Positions 18,759 through 29,028 of a stretch of 64,000 nucleotides of DNA are shown piece by piece. The translations under genes were made by a program, and so were the position numbers. Position 1 is the first letter of the stretch. Every line of letters starts with the position of its first letter. Under the pieces are notes generated by a model, which had not been told where the DNA came from, did not search any database, and was given only the letters and a program-made list of their open reading frames with translations. Source of the DNA: Paracoccaceae bacterium (GTDB lineage: Bacteria; Pseudomonadota; Alphaproteobacteria; Rhodobacterales; Rhodobacteraceae); NCBI GenBank assembly GCA_022822495.1, contig JAJEBQ010000056.1:1-64000 (forward strand), given 5' to 3'.

Positions 18759-20031
18759 AAATATTCGAACTGAAACCCTGGGCTGTCGTTTGAATGCCTA
18801 TGAATCTTCCGTCATGGAAGATTTGGCTGAAGAGGCTGGTTTGGAGAATGCCGTTGTCATAAATACCTGTGCAGTAACCAAGGAAGCAGTTAGAAAATCA
18901 CGACAAATGGTTCGCAAGGCTCAATCAAGGTGGCCCGATGCCAAAATAATCGTAACAGGCTGTGCAGCACAAATTGAGCCACAATCCTTTAAAAATATTG
19001 AGGGCGTGGATTGGGTAGTTGGTAATGATTCCAAACTTGAAGCACACCTTTGGAAGAAAATTGCCGATGCCAAAAATGACGGTTGTCGTCATCAGCCGCA
19101 TATTCTTGTAGATGATATTATGCAGGTGGCACAAATCACCCCACATCTTGCCAAGAGTTTTGGTGTCCGTGCGGTCGCCTATTTACAGATCCAAAATGGC
19201 TGCGACCATCGATGCACCTTCTGTATTATACCATATGGCCGGGGGAATTCCCGTTCGGTCCCGGCTGGTGTCATCGTTTCCCAGATCAGGGACCTTGTTA
19301 AAGTCGGATATAATGAAGTTGTCTTGACAGGGGTTGATCTGACCAGTTGGGGTGGTGACTTGGCTGGTAAGCCGGGTTTAGGAAACCTTCTAGCAAGAAT
19401 ATTGAAATTGGTACCAGAACTCCCAAGACTAAGAATTTCCTCGGTTGATCCAGCTGAAATTGATCAGGAGTTTGTTGAAGTGGTGGTAGAAAATGAAAGA
19501 GTAATGCCGCATCTACACCTTTCCCTGCAGGCTGGGGACAACATGATACTAAAAAGAATGAAACGACGCCATTCAAGAGAGGACGCAATAAAATTTTGTA
19601 ATCACCTCAAAAGTCTAAGACCAGAATTGACCTTTGGTGCGGACTTGATTGCCGGCTTTCCAACTGAAACGGATGAGATGTTCCGTAATACCTTGGATAT
19701 ATTGGATGAATGTGAACTGACATGGCTTCATATCTTTCCTTATAGCCCCAGGGAGGGTACACCCGCAGCCCGAATGCCACAAGTCAATGGAGAAACAATT
19801 AAGAACCGGGCTTATCAACTGCGAGAAGCGGCTAAAAGACGTGTTAAAATTCATCTCAAGGAACAAGTTGGACAAATCCAATCTACTTTGATTGAATCTC
19901 CAATGACGGGTCGAACGGGCCAATATACCGTCGTTAATCTTCCCGCCAGAGAAGAGCCAGGAAAAATTATACCAATGACCATAACTGGCTTTCAGGACGG
20001 AAGTCTGCTTGGTCATCCTCAAACAATTTAA
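18748..20031 (+). CDS. mtaB: tRNA t6A37 methylthiotransferase
   Basis: 427 aa radical-SAM methylthiotransferase. The N-terminal UPF0004 domain carries Cys in ETLGCRLN, VINTCAVT and IVTGCAAQ (one iron-sulfur cluster); the radical SAM triad is CDHRCTFC; a short TRAM-like tail begins after about residue 370. The lack of a long TRAM tail and overall pattern suit MtaB, which makes ms2t6A37 in tRNA, rather than MiaB or RimO. The start is TTG at 18748 inside dapF, preceded by AGGAG at 18736-18740. Confidence 0.92.
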   Translation: MAPENIRTETLGCRLNAYESSVMEDLAEEAGLENAVVINTCAVTKEAVRKSRQMVRKAQSRWPDAKIIVTGCAAQIEPQSFKNIEGVDWVVGNDSKLEAHLWKKIADAKNDGCRHQPHILVDDIMQVAQITPHLAKSFGVRAVAYLQIQNGCDHRCTFCIIPYGRGNSRSVPAGVIVSQIRDLVKVGYNEVVLTGVDLTSWGGDLAGKPGLGNLLARILKLVPELPRLRISSVDPAEIDQEFVEVVVENERVMPHLHLSLQAGDNMILKRMKRRHSREDAIKFCNHLKSLRPELTFGADLIAGFPTETDEMFRNTLDILDECELTWLHIFPYSPREGTPAARMPQVNGETIKNRAYQLREAAKRRVKIHLKEQVGQIQSTLIESPMTGRTGQYTVVNLPAREEPGKIIPMTITGFQDGSLLGHPQTI

Positions 20032-20052
20032 ATGATTTCGCAAGAAGGATAA

Positions 20053-20658
20053 ATGATGAAACTCTACAACAATCCCGCTTCTCCGTTCGCCCGAAAAGTT
20101 ATTGTTGCCCTAATGGAATTGAATGCGAGCGATCAGGTTGAAATTATCAACGTCGCGGGCACTCCTGTCAACAGTGGAACTATACCTGTTTCGGAAAATC
20201 CTTTGGGAAAACTGCCAACTTTGGCAGGTACCCTGCACGGAAGCTTGTATGACAGCAGAGTCATCTCAAAATTTGTAAATTCCCATTTCAAAGGCAATCT
20301 GTATCCTGCAGCAAACTATTGGCAAGTGTTGAAAATGGAAGCTCTGGCCGATGGAATCATGGATGCTTCAGTTCTGAGTACATATGAAAAACGGGTAAGA
20401 AGCAAGGAGAAGCAGTCAGAAGAATGGGTTGCAGGTCAATGGAACAAAATTACACGTTCACTTGATGCATTGGAAGAATCGGGTGAAGAATTTTTGGGTT
20501 TGCCTCTCAATATGGCCCAGATAGCTTTGGGGTGCGCCTTAGGTTATCTGGATTTCCGGCATTCAGATCGCCCTTGGCGAACAGAACATCCCAAAGTGGA
20601 ATATTGGAACCAAGAATTCAGTCAACGTGCCAGCATGCGTGCAACCAGACCGGAATGA
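20053..20658 (+). CDS. Glutathione S-transferase family protein
   Basis: 201 aa. The N-terminal thioredoxin-like domain starts KLYNNPASPFARKV, with NPLGKLPTL (cis-Pro loop) and DSRVISKFVN for the gamma-Glu contact; the C-terminal all-helical domain follows from about residue 85. The Ser in the SPFARK motif is where beta/theta-like bacterial GSTs have their catalytic Ser/Cys. It would act in the cytosol on an electrophile or in thiol exchange; no substrate is indicated. It follows mtaB by 21 bases on the same strand. ATG 20053 and ATG 20056 are both possible starts. Confidence 0.88.
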   Translation: MMKLYNNPASPFARKVIVALMELNASDQVEIINVAGTPVNSGTIPVSENPLGKLPTLAGTLHGSLYDSRVISKFVNSHFKGNLYPAANYWQVLKMEALADGIMDASVLSTYEKRVRSKEKQSEEWVAGQWNKITRSLDALEESGEEFLGLPLNMAQIALGCALGYLDFRHSDRPWRTEHPKVEYWNQEFSQRASMRATRPE

Positions 20659-20663
20659 TGGGC

Positions 20664-20940
20664 ATTCAATCTCATACTCTCTAAATTCGCTTGGAAGGTC
20701 AATCAAACAATTTTTACCACTAAGGTCTTCATCACATTTCTCTTTGACACCGCACAGAAGTTTCACCCCCTAACCGTTTAGGGAATACTTGATCAAATTT
20801 CTGGTATTCGAGATGGACATCCTGATTGGCAACCATCTTTAAGGCATGAAATTTTAGTCTTTCAAACGGTACAGGGAGGTCATCCATACGGTTCAGGTAA
20901 GTTTGATATTTTTGGAAATAGTGGGAGCCAGCGCCTGGTC
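20664..20940 (-). other. Possible degraded minus-strand coding fragment
   Basis: This is part of the 630-base gap between the GST and petA. On the minus strand, one frame reads SHYFQKYQTYLNRMDDLPVP and on to about 20770, then the next frame continues VKLLCGVKEKCDEDL and ENCLIDLPSEFREYEI-like text toward 20664. The amino-acid composition looks coding, but the reading needs a frameshift near 20770 and has no clear start. I do not recognise the family. The rest of the gap (20941-21289) shows no gene and must carry the petA promoter. Confidence 0.3.
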
Positions 20941-21289
20941 CTAGTCAACCTCGAACCATGCACAGACTAGGACGCTAATGTTAAACCCCAAACATAAACA
21001 GTAGCGCTGACATCCCAACCCAAATTGTAAGATATCCAAATAATTTTTCAACACGTAAATTGAAATTAATTTATCCTGTGTTTATACCTTCAAGATGTTA
21101 ATCATGTTTGTCGAGTCGGAATAAATTACAATTTCCAACCGGGGTTGAAAAAATTTCTGGGTTAGAGGTGAAAATTTCTCAGAATTTTCTATATAGATGT
21201 GAGTTTTGAATTTAATTTTAGAATTGTTTCGAATGACAGATCTAACTAATATCTGCAATCCCAAGTGATGAATTACAGGAGAAGTCTTT

Positions 21290-21853
21290 TTGTCTGATAC
21301 AAGCAATCCAAAAACAACCAGGAGAGACTTCTTGTATTATGCGACTGCCGGAACCGGAGCAGTTGCAGGTGGCGCCGCAATCTGGCCGCTCGTTAACCAA
21401 ATGAACCCCAGTGCAGATGTACAGGCACTATCATCCATTGAGGTAGATGTTTCAGGTGTTGAACCGGGAACGCAAATCACTGTGAAATGGTTAGGAAAAC
21501 CTGTCTTTATTCGAAGGCGAACCCCCGAGGAAATTGAAGAGGCTCGCAAGGTTGATATTGATGATCTTCTGGATTCTGAAGCAAGAAATGACAATCTAGG
21601 AGCCGAAGCTATTGCCCTTGATCAGAATAGATCGCTGGATCAAGAGGGAACCTGGCTTGTCATGATGGGGGTGTGCACCCATTTGGGGTGCGTCCCCCTA
21701 GGAGATGGGGCTGGGGAATTCGGAGGTTGGTTTTGCCCATGTCATGGATCCCATTACGATACCTCGGGTAGAATACGAAAAGGACCAGCTCCGGAAAACC
21801 TACAGATTCCTGTTGCAGCCTTTGTTAACGACACGACCCTTAAACTTGGCTAG
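21290..21853 (+). CDS. petA: Ubiquinol-cytochrome c reductase Rieske iron-sulfur subunit
   Basis: 187 aa. TTG start at 21290 with AGGAGAAG just upstream. A twin-arginine signal-anchor ([13 protein letters not shown]) directs Tat export of the folded protein, which stays anchored in the inner membrane. The [2Fe-2S] ligands are in CTHLGC and CPCHGSHYD (two Cys and two His, plus the disulfide Cys pair). It is the electron carrier from ubiquinol to cytochrome c1 in complex III. It is the first gene of the petABC operon, 9 bases before petB. Confidence 0.97.
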   Translation: MSDTSNPKTTRRDFLYYATAGTGAVAGGAAIWPLVNQMNPSADVQALSSIEVDVSGVEPGTQITVKWLGKPVFIRRRTPEEIEEARKVDIDDLLDSEARNDNLGAEAIALDQNRSLDQEGTWLVMMGVCTHLGCVPLGDGAGEFGGWFCPCHGSHYDTSGRIRKGPAPENLQIPVAAFVNDTTLKLG

Positions 21854-21862
21854 GTAAGAAAT

Positions 21863-23206
21863 ATGGCGGGTATACCTCACGATCATTACGAACCAAAGAC
21901 AGCCATTGAAAAATGGTTTCACAGGCGGTTGCCAGTGGTAACAATTATCTATGATACCTTGATGATACCAACACCCAAGAACCTAAACTGGATGTGGATT
22001 TGGGGTATCGTCCTCACATTTTGTCTGGCTCATCAAATCATTACCGGTATCGTTTTAGCGATGCATTACACACCTCATGTCAATCACGCCTTTGCCAGTG
22101 TCGAACATATTATGAGGAACGTGAATTCTGGATGGGCTCTTCGATACTTACACCAAAACGGTGCCTCGCTCTTTTTTCTTGCGGCCTATTTTCATATTTT
22201 CCGCAGTATTTATTATGGTTCCTACAAGGCCCCAAGAGAAATTACCTGGATTATCGGAATATTGATTTTCTTCTTGATGATGGGCACAGCTTTCATGGGT
22301 TATGTTTTGCCTTGGGGTCAAATGTCATTTTGGGCGGCTACAGTTATTTCTGGATTGTTTGGCGCGATACCAGGAATAGGAGAACCAATCCAGACCTGGT
22401 TACTTGGTGGTCCGGCGGTTGATAACGCAACCTTGAATCGATTTTTCTCCCTACACTATCTCTTGCCGTTTGTTATTGCCGGTTTGGTTGTGGTACATAT
22501 TTGGGCCTTCCATACAACAGGAAACAACAACCCTTCAGGTATTGAGGTGCGCCGAACATCAAAAGAGGAAGCCAAGAAGGATACGGTTCCTTTCTGGCCC
22601 TATTTCGTGATCAAGGACTTTTTTGCTCTGGCAGTCATACTGGTTGTTTTCTTTGCCATTGTAGGGTTCATGCCGAATTACCTCGGCCATCCTGATAATT
22701 ACATTGAAGCCAATCCGCTGGTAACGCCCGAGCATATTGTGCCTGAATGGTATTTCCTACCTTTCTATGCCATCCTCAGGGCCTTTACATCTGATGTTTG
22801 GATCGTCCAGTTGGTAAGCTTTTTTACCGGTGGAATTATAGACGCCAAGTTTTTTGGTGTCATAGCTATGTTCGGATCGATTTTTGTCATGGTGCTTTTA
22901 CCTTGGCTCGATACATCCATTATTCGCTCAGGGAAATATCGCCCCATGTTCAAATGGTGGTTTGTTTTATTGATCATTGATTTTATTGTATTAACATGGG
23001 CCGGAAGCAGACCAGCGGAAGGTATATATAGTGTTATCTCACTTGCGGGATCGGCCTATTGGTTCCTGTTTTTCCTGATCGTGCTACCCTTGTTGGGGAT
23101 ATTGGAATCTCCATCCAAAAGACCCCTAAGCATTGAAGAGGATTTCAACGCCCATTATCCGGATATTGAAGATGATTTGCCGGAAACTGCACCCACGAAA
23201 GATTGA
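21863..23206 (+). CDS. petB: Cytochrome b of the bc1 complex
   Basis: 447 aa, full length for an unsplit proteobacterial cytochrome b, with eight membrane helices. The paired haem His residues lie in helices B ([10 protein letters not shown] region, and [17 protein letters not shown]) and D ([22 protein letters not shown]). The quinol-site motif [13 protein letters not shown], the usual PEWY, is intact. It sits in the inner membrane and runs the Q cycle with petA and petC. It stops 8 bases before the petC start. Confidence 0.97.
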   Translation: MAGIPHDHYEPKTAIEKWFHRRLPVVTIIYDTLMIPTPKNLNWMWIWGIVLTFCLAHQIITGIVLAMHYTPHVNHAFASVEHIMRNVNSGWALRYLHQNGASLFFLAAYFHIFRSIYYGSYKAPREITWIIGILIFFLMMGTAFMGYVLPWGQMSFWAATVISGLFGAIPGIGEPIQTWLLGGPAVDNATLNRFFSLHYLLPFVIAGLVVVHIWAFHTTGNNNPSGIEVRRTSKEEAKKDTVPFWPYFVIKDFFALAVILVVFFAIVGFMPNYLGHPDNYIEANPLVTPEHIVPEWYFLPFYAILRAFTSDVWIVQLVSFFTGGIIDAKFFGVIAMFGSIFVMVLLPWLDTSIIRSGKYRPMFKWWFVLLIIDFIVLTWAGSRPAEGIYSVISLAGSAYWFLFFLIVLPLLGILESPSKRPLSIEEDFNAHYPDIEDDLPETAPTKD

Positions 23207-23213
23207 TTCAATT

Positions 23214-24008
23214 ATGAAAAGAATTTTACTTGTTTCAGGTTTGATTGGCGTCCTTCTGGGTGCTGGGAATGTATTTGCTGCTGGTGATGCCGGTCATATT
23301 GAAGATATCTCTTTTTCCTATGAGGGACCATTTGGTACCTTCGATCCAGAACAATTGCAAAGAGGCCTGGTGGTCTACCAGGAGGTTTGTGCCGCATGCC
23401 ATGGTTTGAAATATGTTCCACTGAGAACTTTGGGTGATAAAGGGGGTCTTGATCTTAGCGAATCGGCAGTAAAGTCATTTGCTCGTAGCATTGAAATGTA
23501 CGATCCAGAACTAGAAGATTACAGGGAGGCTCTGCCAACAGACAATTTCCCGGCCAATGACAGTGTAGGTGCCCCTGACCTTTCGCTTATTACCAAGGCC
23601 CGAGCCGGCTTTCATGGACCAGAAGGTACAGGTATGGCTCAATTATTCCAAGGTATAGGTGGACCAGAGTACGTCTATTCACTTCTTGTTGGCTATACCG
23701 GTGAGGAAAAAGAAGAAGCAGGTAGTCTTCTTTACGGTAACACGGCTTTCTCAGGTGGGTATCTATCCATGGCTCCTCCTCTTTCTGAGGGGATGGTAGA
23801 GTTTGCCGATGGTACCCCCAGTACGGTAGAGAGAATGGCTGAGGATGTCACAGCTTTTCTGGTTTGGGCTGCCGAACCTAAAATGATGGCCCGCAAGCAA
23901 ATGGGGTTGATTTCGGTATCACTTCTAATTCTATTGTCGATTTTACTTTACCTGACCAACAAGAAACTTTGGGCGCCGATCAAATATCGCAAAAAAGCTG
24001 AAGATTAA
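23214..24008 (+). CDS. petC: Cytochrome c1
   Basis: The start is taken as ATG 23214 ([12 protein letters not shown]), which gives a signal peptide ending about VFAAG; a longer frame from 23133 would overlap petB. The single haem c site is [10 protein letters not shown]; the sixth ligand Met is expected in the [18 protein letters not shown] region. A C-terminal membrane anchor (about residues 222-245, [15 protein letters not shown]) and a basic tail follow. It passes electrons from the Rieske centre to soluble cytochrome c in the periplasm. It is the last gene of the operon. Confidence 0.97.
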   Translation: MKRILLVSGLIGVLLGAGNVFAAGDAGHIEDISFSYEGPFGTFDPEQLQRGLVVYQEVCAACHGLKYVPLRTLGDKGGLDLSESAVKSFARSIEMYDPELEDYREALPTDNFPANDSVGAPDLSLITKARAGFHGPEGTGMAQLFQGIGGPEYVYSLLVGYTGEEKEEAGSLLYGNTAFSGGYLSMAPPLSEGMVEFADGTPSTVERMAEDVTAFLVWAAEPKMMARKQMGLISVSLLILLSILLYLTNKKLWAPIKYRKKAED

Positions 24009-24056
24009 ATCAGGTCAGATATATTGGTTGACATGATCAAACCTGAACCCGAATTC

Positions 24057-26150
24057 TTATATAGCTGGAATCCCAAGCAAATTGGGGAGCGTGTCTAGCT
24101 TGTCCAGAGCCCATTTCAGTTTGTGTTGATCCAATCCATTGAGTTTTGTTACAGCAACATTGTTTGAAGGACTTATTCCTGCCTCAAGATCATCCAGCTG
24201 TTGTCGCAGAATAAGTTCAAGCAACAAACCGTGTGCTTCCAGCAAATCATCAATTAACTTTTCGGGAACATGGCCAAGCGCTCTGTATTTCTGCAAACGA
24301 TCAGCCGTTGACCGTCCATACAATCCATGTTGAAGTGATAGGACACGAGCAGTTGAAAAAATAGGCATGATACCACCTTTTTTGAGATCGACACGACCAT
24401 TCTCTAACTTCCATCTCCCGAAATAGCCAATAGGAACTTTAAAATCCGTTGCACGTTTTCCCAGGAGACTGAGGAACGGTTTGGCTTTTCTTGCGCTCTT
24501 TATGGCCCTCGATCGTAGCTTGTTGGCCATGTCAAGGTCACCATGGACAGGAAAACTATCAAAGAATATATCTGAATTGAGCAAATCATCTGGTTTGGTT
24601 TCAGCCAACCATTTGGCTATCAATCTTTCCCAGGATGAAAGATCTCTCCGCCAGGCGGTGTTGGAAGCCATAACACCGCCATCACAAAATGAAACCCCCA
24701 CTTCATTGAGAATTTCTGCCGTGTATTTTCCAATCAATGAAAGTACCTTGTCGTTTTCCCCCTTTGGGTCAGCCTGATCAAAAATAATGGCATTGTCCTG
24801 ATCCATTGCCAACATGCTTTCCCCTCGACCACCTGAACCGAGGACCAGCATGGTATAATTCGGTATACTTTGTACGTTCATTTCGGCCCGAGTTAATTCT
24901 TCAGCTATTTGACAGGCTTTTTGGGTTAATCCTCGTAATTCTCTTGAAATAATTGCAGTAATGGTCCTGGAATCAATTCCGCTGTTTATCAACGAATGTG
25001 AGACCGAAGTTAGTCCTGCCCAGACCTTGCCTAAATCATGGGTTGTTTGTGCTTGTTCGATATCCTTGCCCAAACCAATCGCATCGGAAGAAAACTTACC
25101 GTAAATATCCCTGGAACTGACAATACCGACGATGTCCCCATTATCGTCCGATACCGCAAGTCTACGGAAATTTGTTGCTCCCATTGATACCATGGCTCGA
25201 TATATAAATTCCTTCTTGTGGATAATGCCCCGTAGTTTGCTTGAATATTTTACTACCGGTGCAGACAAAATATTTGAGCCATCCCTATTGATGGCCTTGA
25301 GGATGTCAGATTCAGTCAGGATGCCAAACTGTTTTTCTCCATCAAGTCTGATAATGACTGAACCAATCTTCTTTTGTATCAAAATTTCCAGGGCAGATTG
25401 AAGGGTAGAATTCCGGTCGACAATTACTGGTGCCATCATTATGTCACAAATTTTGACCTTATAGGGATAAATATCCACATTGGAAGTTTCTGCTTGAACG
25501 GGAACCGCTTGGCGATTCAGCCCTCCTGTTCTTCTTCGAATGTCTTTACACAAACGATCTGCTTCAGCATATGTTGAAACTCCCCGGGCTTTAAGCATGG
25601 GAATAAGTTTAAGAAATATTTCGGCAGTTACGATTGCATCGGGCAGGGCACGGTGACGATCCTCGGGTTGTGAAATATTCAACCAGGCGAGAACTGTGTC
25701 CAGGGCTAGGTTGGGAAGATTGGGTGCCAGCAATTGGACCAATTCCTCTGCATCCAAGACTCTTGGTTCTGACCACACCATACCGTGTCTTTTATGCTCC
25801 TCTTCAAGTATGGCCAAGTCAAAGCCCAGGGAATATCCAATAATGTATCTGTTTCCGATCCATTCAACAAAATCCCTTATACCAACTTCAAATCCAGGAG
25901 CTGACTTAACAGTTTCATCCGAAATACCGTGTATCCTTGTGTTGTTTGGTGGTATCTGAATGCCAGGGTTGATCAACACGGATTTTGTATTCTTTAATTT
26001 CAAACACCCGCCGGATACCTGAACTCCTGCCAATTCCAAAACACGATCATTTTTTGTATTCAGACCTGTTGTTTCAGTATCAATGATCATGGCCTCAATT
26101 GAGGACAGGGGGACACCAAGATCATGGCTTGAGGGAACTTTAAATGTCAT
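24057..26150 (-). CDS. DnaQ-type exonuclease / CBS pair / DUF294 nucleotidyltransferase fusion
   Basis: 697 aa with three parts. Residues 1-195: DEDDh exonuclease (IDTETTGLN with D24 and E26, GYSLGFDLAIL, HRALPDAIVTAEIF). Residues about 230-355: two CBS motifs (DIMMAPVIVDRNSTLQSAL, then SKLRGIIHKKEFIYRAMVSM), which usually bind adenine nucleotides. Residues about 385-690: DUF294-type nucleotidyltransferase with GSGGRGESMLAMDQDNAI, as in GlnD, plus its C-terminal helical domain. The architecture is known in proteobacteria and suggests a nucleotide-sensing signal protein with an exonuclease; function is not established. It is convergent with petC. Confidence 0.88.
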   Translation of the reverse strand: MTFKVPSSHDLGVPLSSIEAMIIDTETTGLNTKNDRVLELAGVQVSGGCLKLKNTKSVLINPGIQIPPNNTRIHGISDETVKSAPGFEVGIRDFVEWIGNRYIIGYSLGFDLAILEEEHKRHGMVWSEPRVLDAEELVQLLAPNLPNLALDTVLAWLNISQPEDRHRALPDAIVTAEIFLKLIPMLKARGVSTYAEADRLCKDIRRRTGGLNRQAVPVQAETSNVDIYPYKVKICDIMMAPVIVDRNSTLQSALEILIQKKIGSVIIRLDGEKQFGILTESDILKAINRDGSNILSAPVVKYSSKLRGIIHKKEFIYRAMVSMGATNFRRLAVSDDNGDIVGIVSSRDIYGKFSSDAIGLGKDIEQAQTTHDLGKVWAGLTSVSHSLINSGIDSRTITAIISRELRGLTQKACQIAEELTRAEMNVQSIPNYTMLVLGSGGRGESMLAMDQDNAIIFDQADPKGENDKVLSLIGKYTAEILNEVGVSFCDGGVMASNTAWRRDLSSWERLIAKWLAETKPDDLLNSDIFFDSFPVHGDLDMANKLRSRAIKSARKAKPFLSLLGKRATDFKVPIGYFGRWKLENGRVDLKKGGIMPIFSTARVLSLQHGLYGRSTADRLQKYRALGHVPEKLIDDLLEAHGLLLELILRQQLDDLEAGISPSNNVAVTKLNGLDQHKLKWALDKLDTLPNLLGIPAI

Positions 26151-26210
26151 AATTCAATACCAGATGTATGTGATAACAATAAGACAGTTCGAGGGAATCT
26201 CCAACAGAGA

Positions 26211-27323
26211 TCAATTTTGGTTAGGGAAGTAGTCTTCACAACGACCTTCCCGATATACATCCGCCGTGCTGCAGTGAAGACCTCCACCAAAGGCATAGGC
26301 ATCACGTAGATCTACTTCGACAACTTCAAAACCTAGCTTATCAAGCTGATCAGCTTGGTAGACTTCAGTTTTCTCTACACAAACCGTTTTGGGGTTTAAA
26401 ACCAGCACATTCATAGATAACCAGGTAGAGGAATAACATAAGGGGGGAGGTGAATTATGCGCTGGTTGGGCTGCATCTATAATCTCCCAATCATTTTTAT
26501 AGAAATATTGTCTTTGCTCTTCAGGTAATTTTCGTTGAGGGTTGTTTAAAAGCAGACCAGGTTTTAGAGGGGTAAAGGTAGCATCAATATGTATCGGATA
26601 GGGGTCCCCGGGAAAATTGACTGCATGAACCCTATGATTGGGGAAGTGCCTTTGTATCCACTCAATTCCCTTTAGATTAGTGGTAAAGCCATGTTGAACA
26701 ACAAGGTCCTTTCCAAGTCGTAGCACATCTGCTGCATCAAACAAAGGTTCTTGTTCGGTGGTTACAAAAAATTTCTTCGCCGTCCATTCCAAACGCTTGT
26801 CTACACCTATTTTATCTGAGAGATAATCCTTATGGTAAGCATCATCAGTTAATCTCGGTTTGGGGGCGGCCTCGTGTCTGAAATTAGGATCCTCGACCCA
26901 ATATTTTTTCAACAAGGGTCTATAACAAAGGTATTCAAACCACCGGCAACGATAGGACATGGTTGCTTCAAGGATTTCGTTCCCAACGGTCAATAAAACA
27001 TCCCGTGGTGGCATGCAGCCAAATTGGCTTTCAGTGTAAAAATCAGGTGTTATGACAGGTTTGGAAAAATCAATGGGAGTAGGTCGGTCTACTCTGATCC
27101 CTAGTCCCGTAAGTTGTTCCGCAAATTGATCAAGCAATTCGTTACCTCGATCAATCATTTCCTGCGGTCTTTTGCCCCAAATTCCACGCATATCAGAATC
27201 TTCAGGTACTTTTGCATCAAGAGCGGGCTCTGGAGGTGGTATATGGCAATCAGTTGCGAGGCCAACTATGACATGTTTGAGCGGGTCCCATTCATTCCAA
27301 CTGTTAACAATTGTTTTTTCCAT
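26211..27323 (-). CDS. Glycine amidinotransferase-like enzyme
   Basis: About 370 aa from ATG 27323 (MEKTIVNSWNEWDPLKHVIV). It matches the arginine:glycine amidinotransferase fold: FGCMPPRDVLLTVGNEILEA, an FDAADVLRLGKDL Asp, YPIHIDATFTPLKPGLLL His, and the catalytic Cys in GGGLHCSTADVYREG 20 residues from the end. Such enzymes move the amidino group of arginine to glycine or another amine, giving guanidinoacetate and ornithine. The amine acceptor here is not known; lysine or inosamine acceptors occur in relatives. It is divergent from the Rieske ferredoxin at 27534 with a 210-base spacer between them. Confidence 0.88.
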   Translation of the reverse strand: MEKTIVNSWNEWDPLKHVIVGLATDCHIPPPEPALDAKVPEDSDMRGIWGKRPQEMIDRGNELLDQFAEQLTGLGIRVDRPTPIDFSKPVITPDFYTESQFGCMPPRDVLLTVGNEILEATMSYRCRWFEYLCYRPLLKKYWVEDPNFRHEAAPKPRLTDDAYHKDYLSDKIGVDKRLEWTAKKFFVTTEQEPLFDAADVLRLGKDLVVQHGFTTNLKGIEWIQRHFPNHRVHAVNFPGDPYPIHIDATFTPLKPGLLLNNPQRKLPEEQRQYFYKNDWEIIDAAQPAHNSPPPLCYSSTWLSMNVLVLNPKTVCVEKTEVYQADQLDKLGFEVVEVDLRDAYAFGGGLHCSTADVYREGRCEDYFPNQN

Positions 27324-27533
27324 TTCGCAAGTAATCATTCGTTAATCAAAAAAAATTGGATTATATTTTGTGGTTCAGTCATTTCTGAAGACGGTCAAGC
27401 TCAGTCAAAGACATCTAAAGTGTCGAATTTGCCAACACTACACAATCATAATTAATTTCCTATTATTAAGTCATTCCTTTAAAGTTTTGCATAGGGGATT
27501 CAAATTATAAATTTGTAGAATTAAGGATAGCTA

Positions 27534-27845
27534 ATGTCCAACTGGATTAAAGTCTGTAACGAGGAAGAACTTGGACGGGAAGAAATTAAGGAATTTATTT
27601 GGGAAGGTAAAGTGTATATCATTTGCCGATCCAATGATGGTGAATATTATGGCCTTGATGGCCTGTGTACACATGAAAAGGTTAAATTGTGCGAAGGTAT
27701 GATTTTTGACAATGAACTGGAATGTCCAAAACATTTTGGCAGTTTTGATATCAAAACAGGTGAGGCACTCACAGCCCCAGTATATAAAAATTTAAACACC
27801 TATCCAGTTAAAGTTGAAAGTGGATATATCTGTCTTGGCTTATGA
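27534..27845 (+). CDS. Rieske-type [2Fe-2S] ferredoxin
   Basis: 103 aa. The ligand pairs are in GLCTHEKVKLCEG (Cys and His) and CPKHFGSFDIKTG (Cys and His), as in small ferredoxin components of ring-hydroxylating dioxygenases (MocE/NdmF-like). It lacks a signal peptide and membrane anchor, so it is a soluble electron carrier in the cytosol. No oxygenase gene is next to it, so its partner is elsewhere or it functions as a stand-alone protein. It lies 68 bases before aroC on the same strand and may share its transcript. Confidence 0.9.
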   Translation: MSNWIKVCNEEELGREEIKEFIWEGKVYIICRSNDGEYYGLDGLCTHEKVKLCEGMIFDNELECPKHFGSFDIKTGEALTAPVYKNLNTYPVKVESGYICLGL

Positions 27846-27913
27846 CCCAACTGACAAATGAAGTTATTTCTTGTGACGAATTCATATAAATTTTCCTGCC
27901 ACTAGAGACCCGA

Positions 27914-29023
27914 ATGTCAATAAACAGTTTAGGGAGATTGCTGCGCCTTAGTACTTGGGGTGAAAGTCATGGGCCCGCCATTGGAGCAATGCTTGATGGG
28001 TGTCCACCTGGTATTGAGATCAATGAATCATTGCTGCAGGTGTGGTTGGATAAGCGTAGGCCAGGGCAGAACAAATATACAACCCAGCGACGTGAAGACG
28101 ACAAGGTCGAGATTCTGTCAGGTGTCTTTGAAGGCAAAACGACAGGTACCCCAATACAATTACTGATTTGGAACAAGGATCACCGATCCAAGGATTATTC
28201 AGTGATAAAGGATAAATTTCGTCCAGGCCATGCTGATTTGACGTATTGGCATAAATATGGAAACAGGGATTACCGTGGAGGGGGACGATCATCCGCCCGA
28301 GAAACTTCTTCAAGAGTAGCCGCTGGGGGCGTAGCCAGAGCAATACTGCAAGAATTTTTACCGTCGATAAAAATCTTGGGGTACATGACTCAAATTGGGG
28401 AACTAGCCATAGACAGGACCAATTTTAATGCTGCCGAGATTGAACAAAATGATTTTTGGTGCCCTGACTCATCCATCAATGAGAAATGGGGCCGCTATGT
28501 TTTGTCCATACGGAAGAAAGGGGATTCTGTTGGTTCAATGGTGGAAGTATGTGTTTCAGGTACTCCCCCTGGGTTGGGCGCGCCTATATATGCTAAGCTG
28601 GACAGTGACCTGGCCGCCGCAATGATGACCATAAATGCCGTCAAGAGTGTTGAAATCGGGGATGGGGTGCAAGTAGCTTCCTTACAGGGTAGTGAAAACA
28701 ATGATGAATTTTTTTTGGATAACAAAAAAGTGACTTTTTCATCCAATCATAGTGGTGGCATATTGGCGGGTATTTCGACGGGTCAGGATATAATTGTTCG
28801 AATCGCCATAAAACCCGCTTCCTCCATACTGATCCCAAAAAACTCTCTGACAACAACTGGAGAATCTACTCAAGTTGTTACCACAGGGAGGCATGACCCA
28901 TGTGTTGGGATTAGAGCCGTACCCGTAGCGGAGGCGATGGTTGCGCTTGTTTTAGCTGATCATTTCCTTATCCACAGAGGTCAGATCGGTCACATCAAGG
29001 ATTATTCCTTCGACAATCAATAA
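27914..29023 (+). CDS. aroC: Chorismate synthase
   Basis: 369 aa, full length. All signature stretches are present: [12 protein letters not shown] at the start, [21 protein letters not shown] and [15 protein letters not shown], and [20 protein letters not shown] near the end. It makes chorismate from EPSP with reduced FMN, the last step of the shikimate pathway. It is convergent with the EamA transporter, 5 bases apart. Confidence 0.97.
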   Translation: MSINSLGRLLRLSTWGESHGPAIGAMLDGCPPGIEINESLLQVWLDKRRPGQNKYTTQRREDDKVEILSGVFEGKTTGTPIQLLIWNKDHRSKDYSVIKDKFRPGHADLTYWHKYGNRDYRGGGRSSARETSSRVAAGGVARAILQEFLPSIKILGYMTQIGELAIDRTNFNAAEIEQNDFWCPDSSINEKWGRYVLSIRKKGDSVGSMVEVCVSGTPPGLGAPIYAKLDSDLAAAMMTINAVKSVEIGDGVQVASLQGSENNDEFFLDNKKVTFSSNHSGGILAGISTGQDIIVRIAIKPASSILIPKNSLTTTGESTQVVTTGRHDPCVGIRAVPVAEAMVALVLADHFLIHRGQIGHIKDYSFDNQ

Positions 29024-29028
29024 GTTTG

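Noticed and set aside
27914-29023. Antisense frames of up to 107 codons inside aroC as separate genes
   Set aside because: They have no motifs and sit entirely within a complete, conserved chorismate synthase gene.
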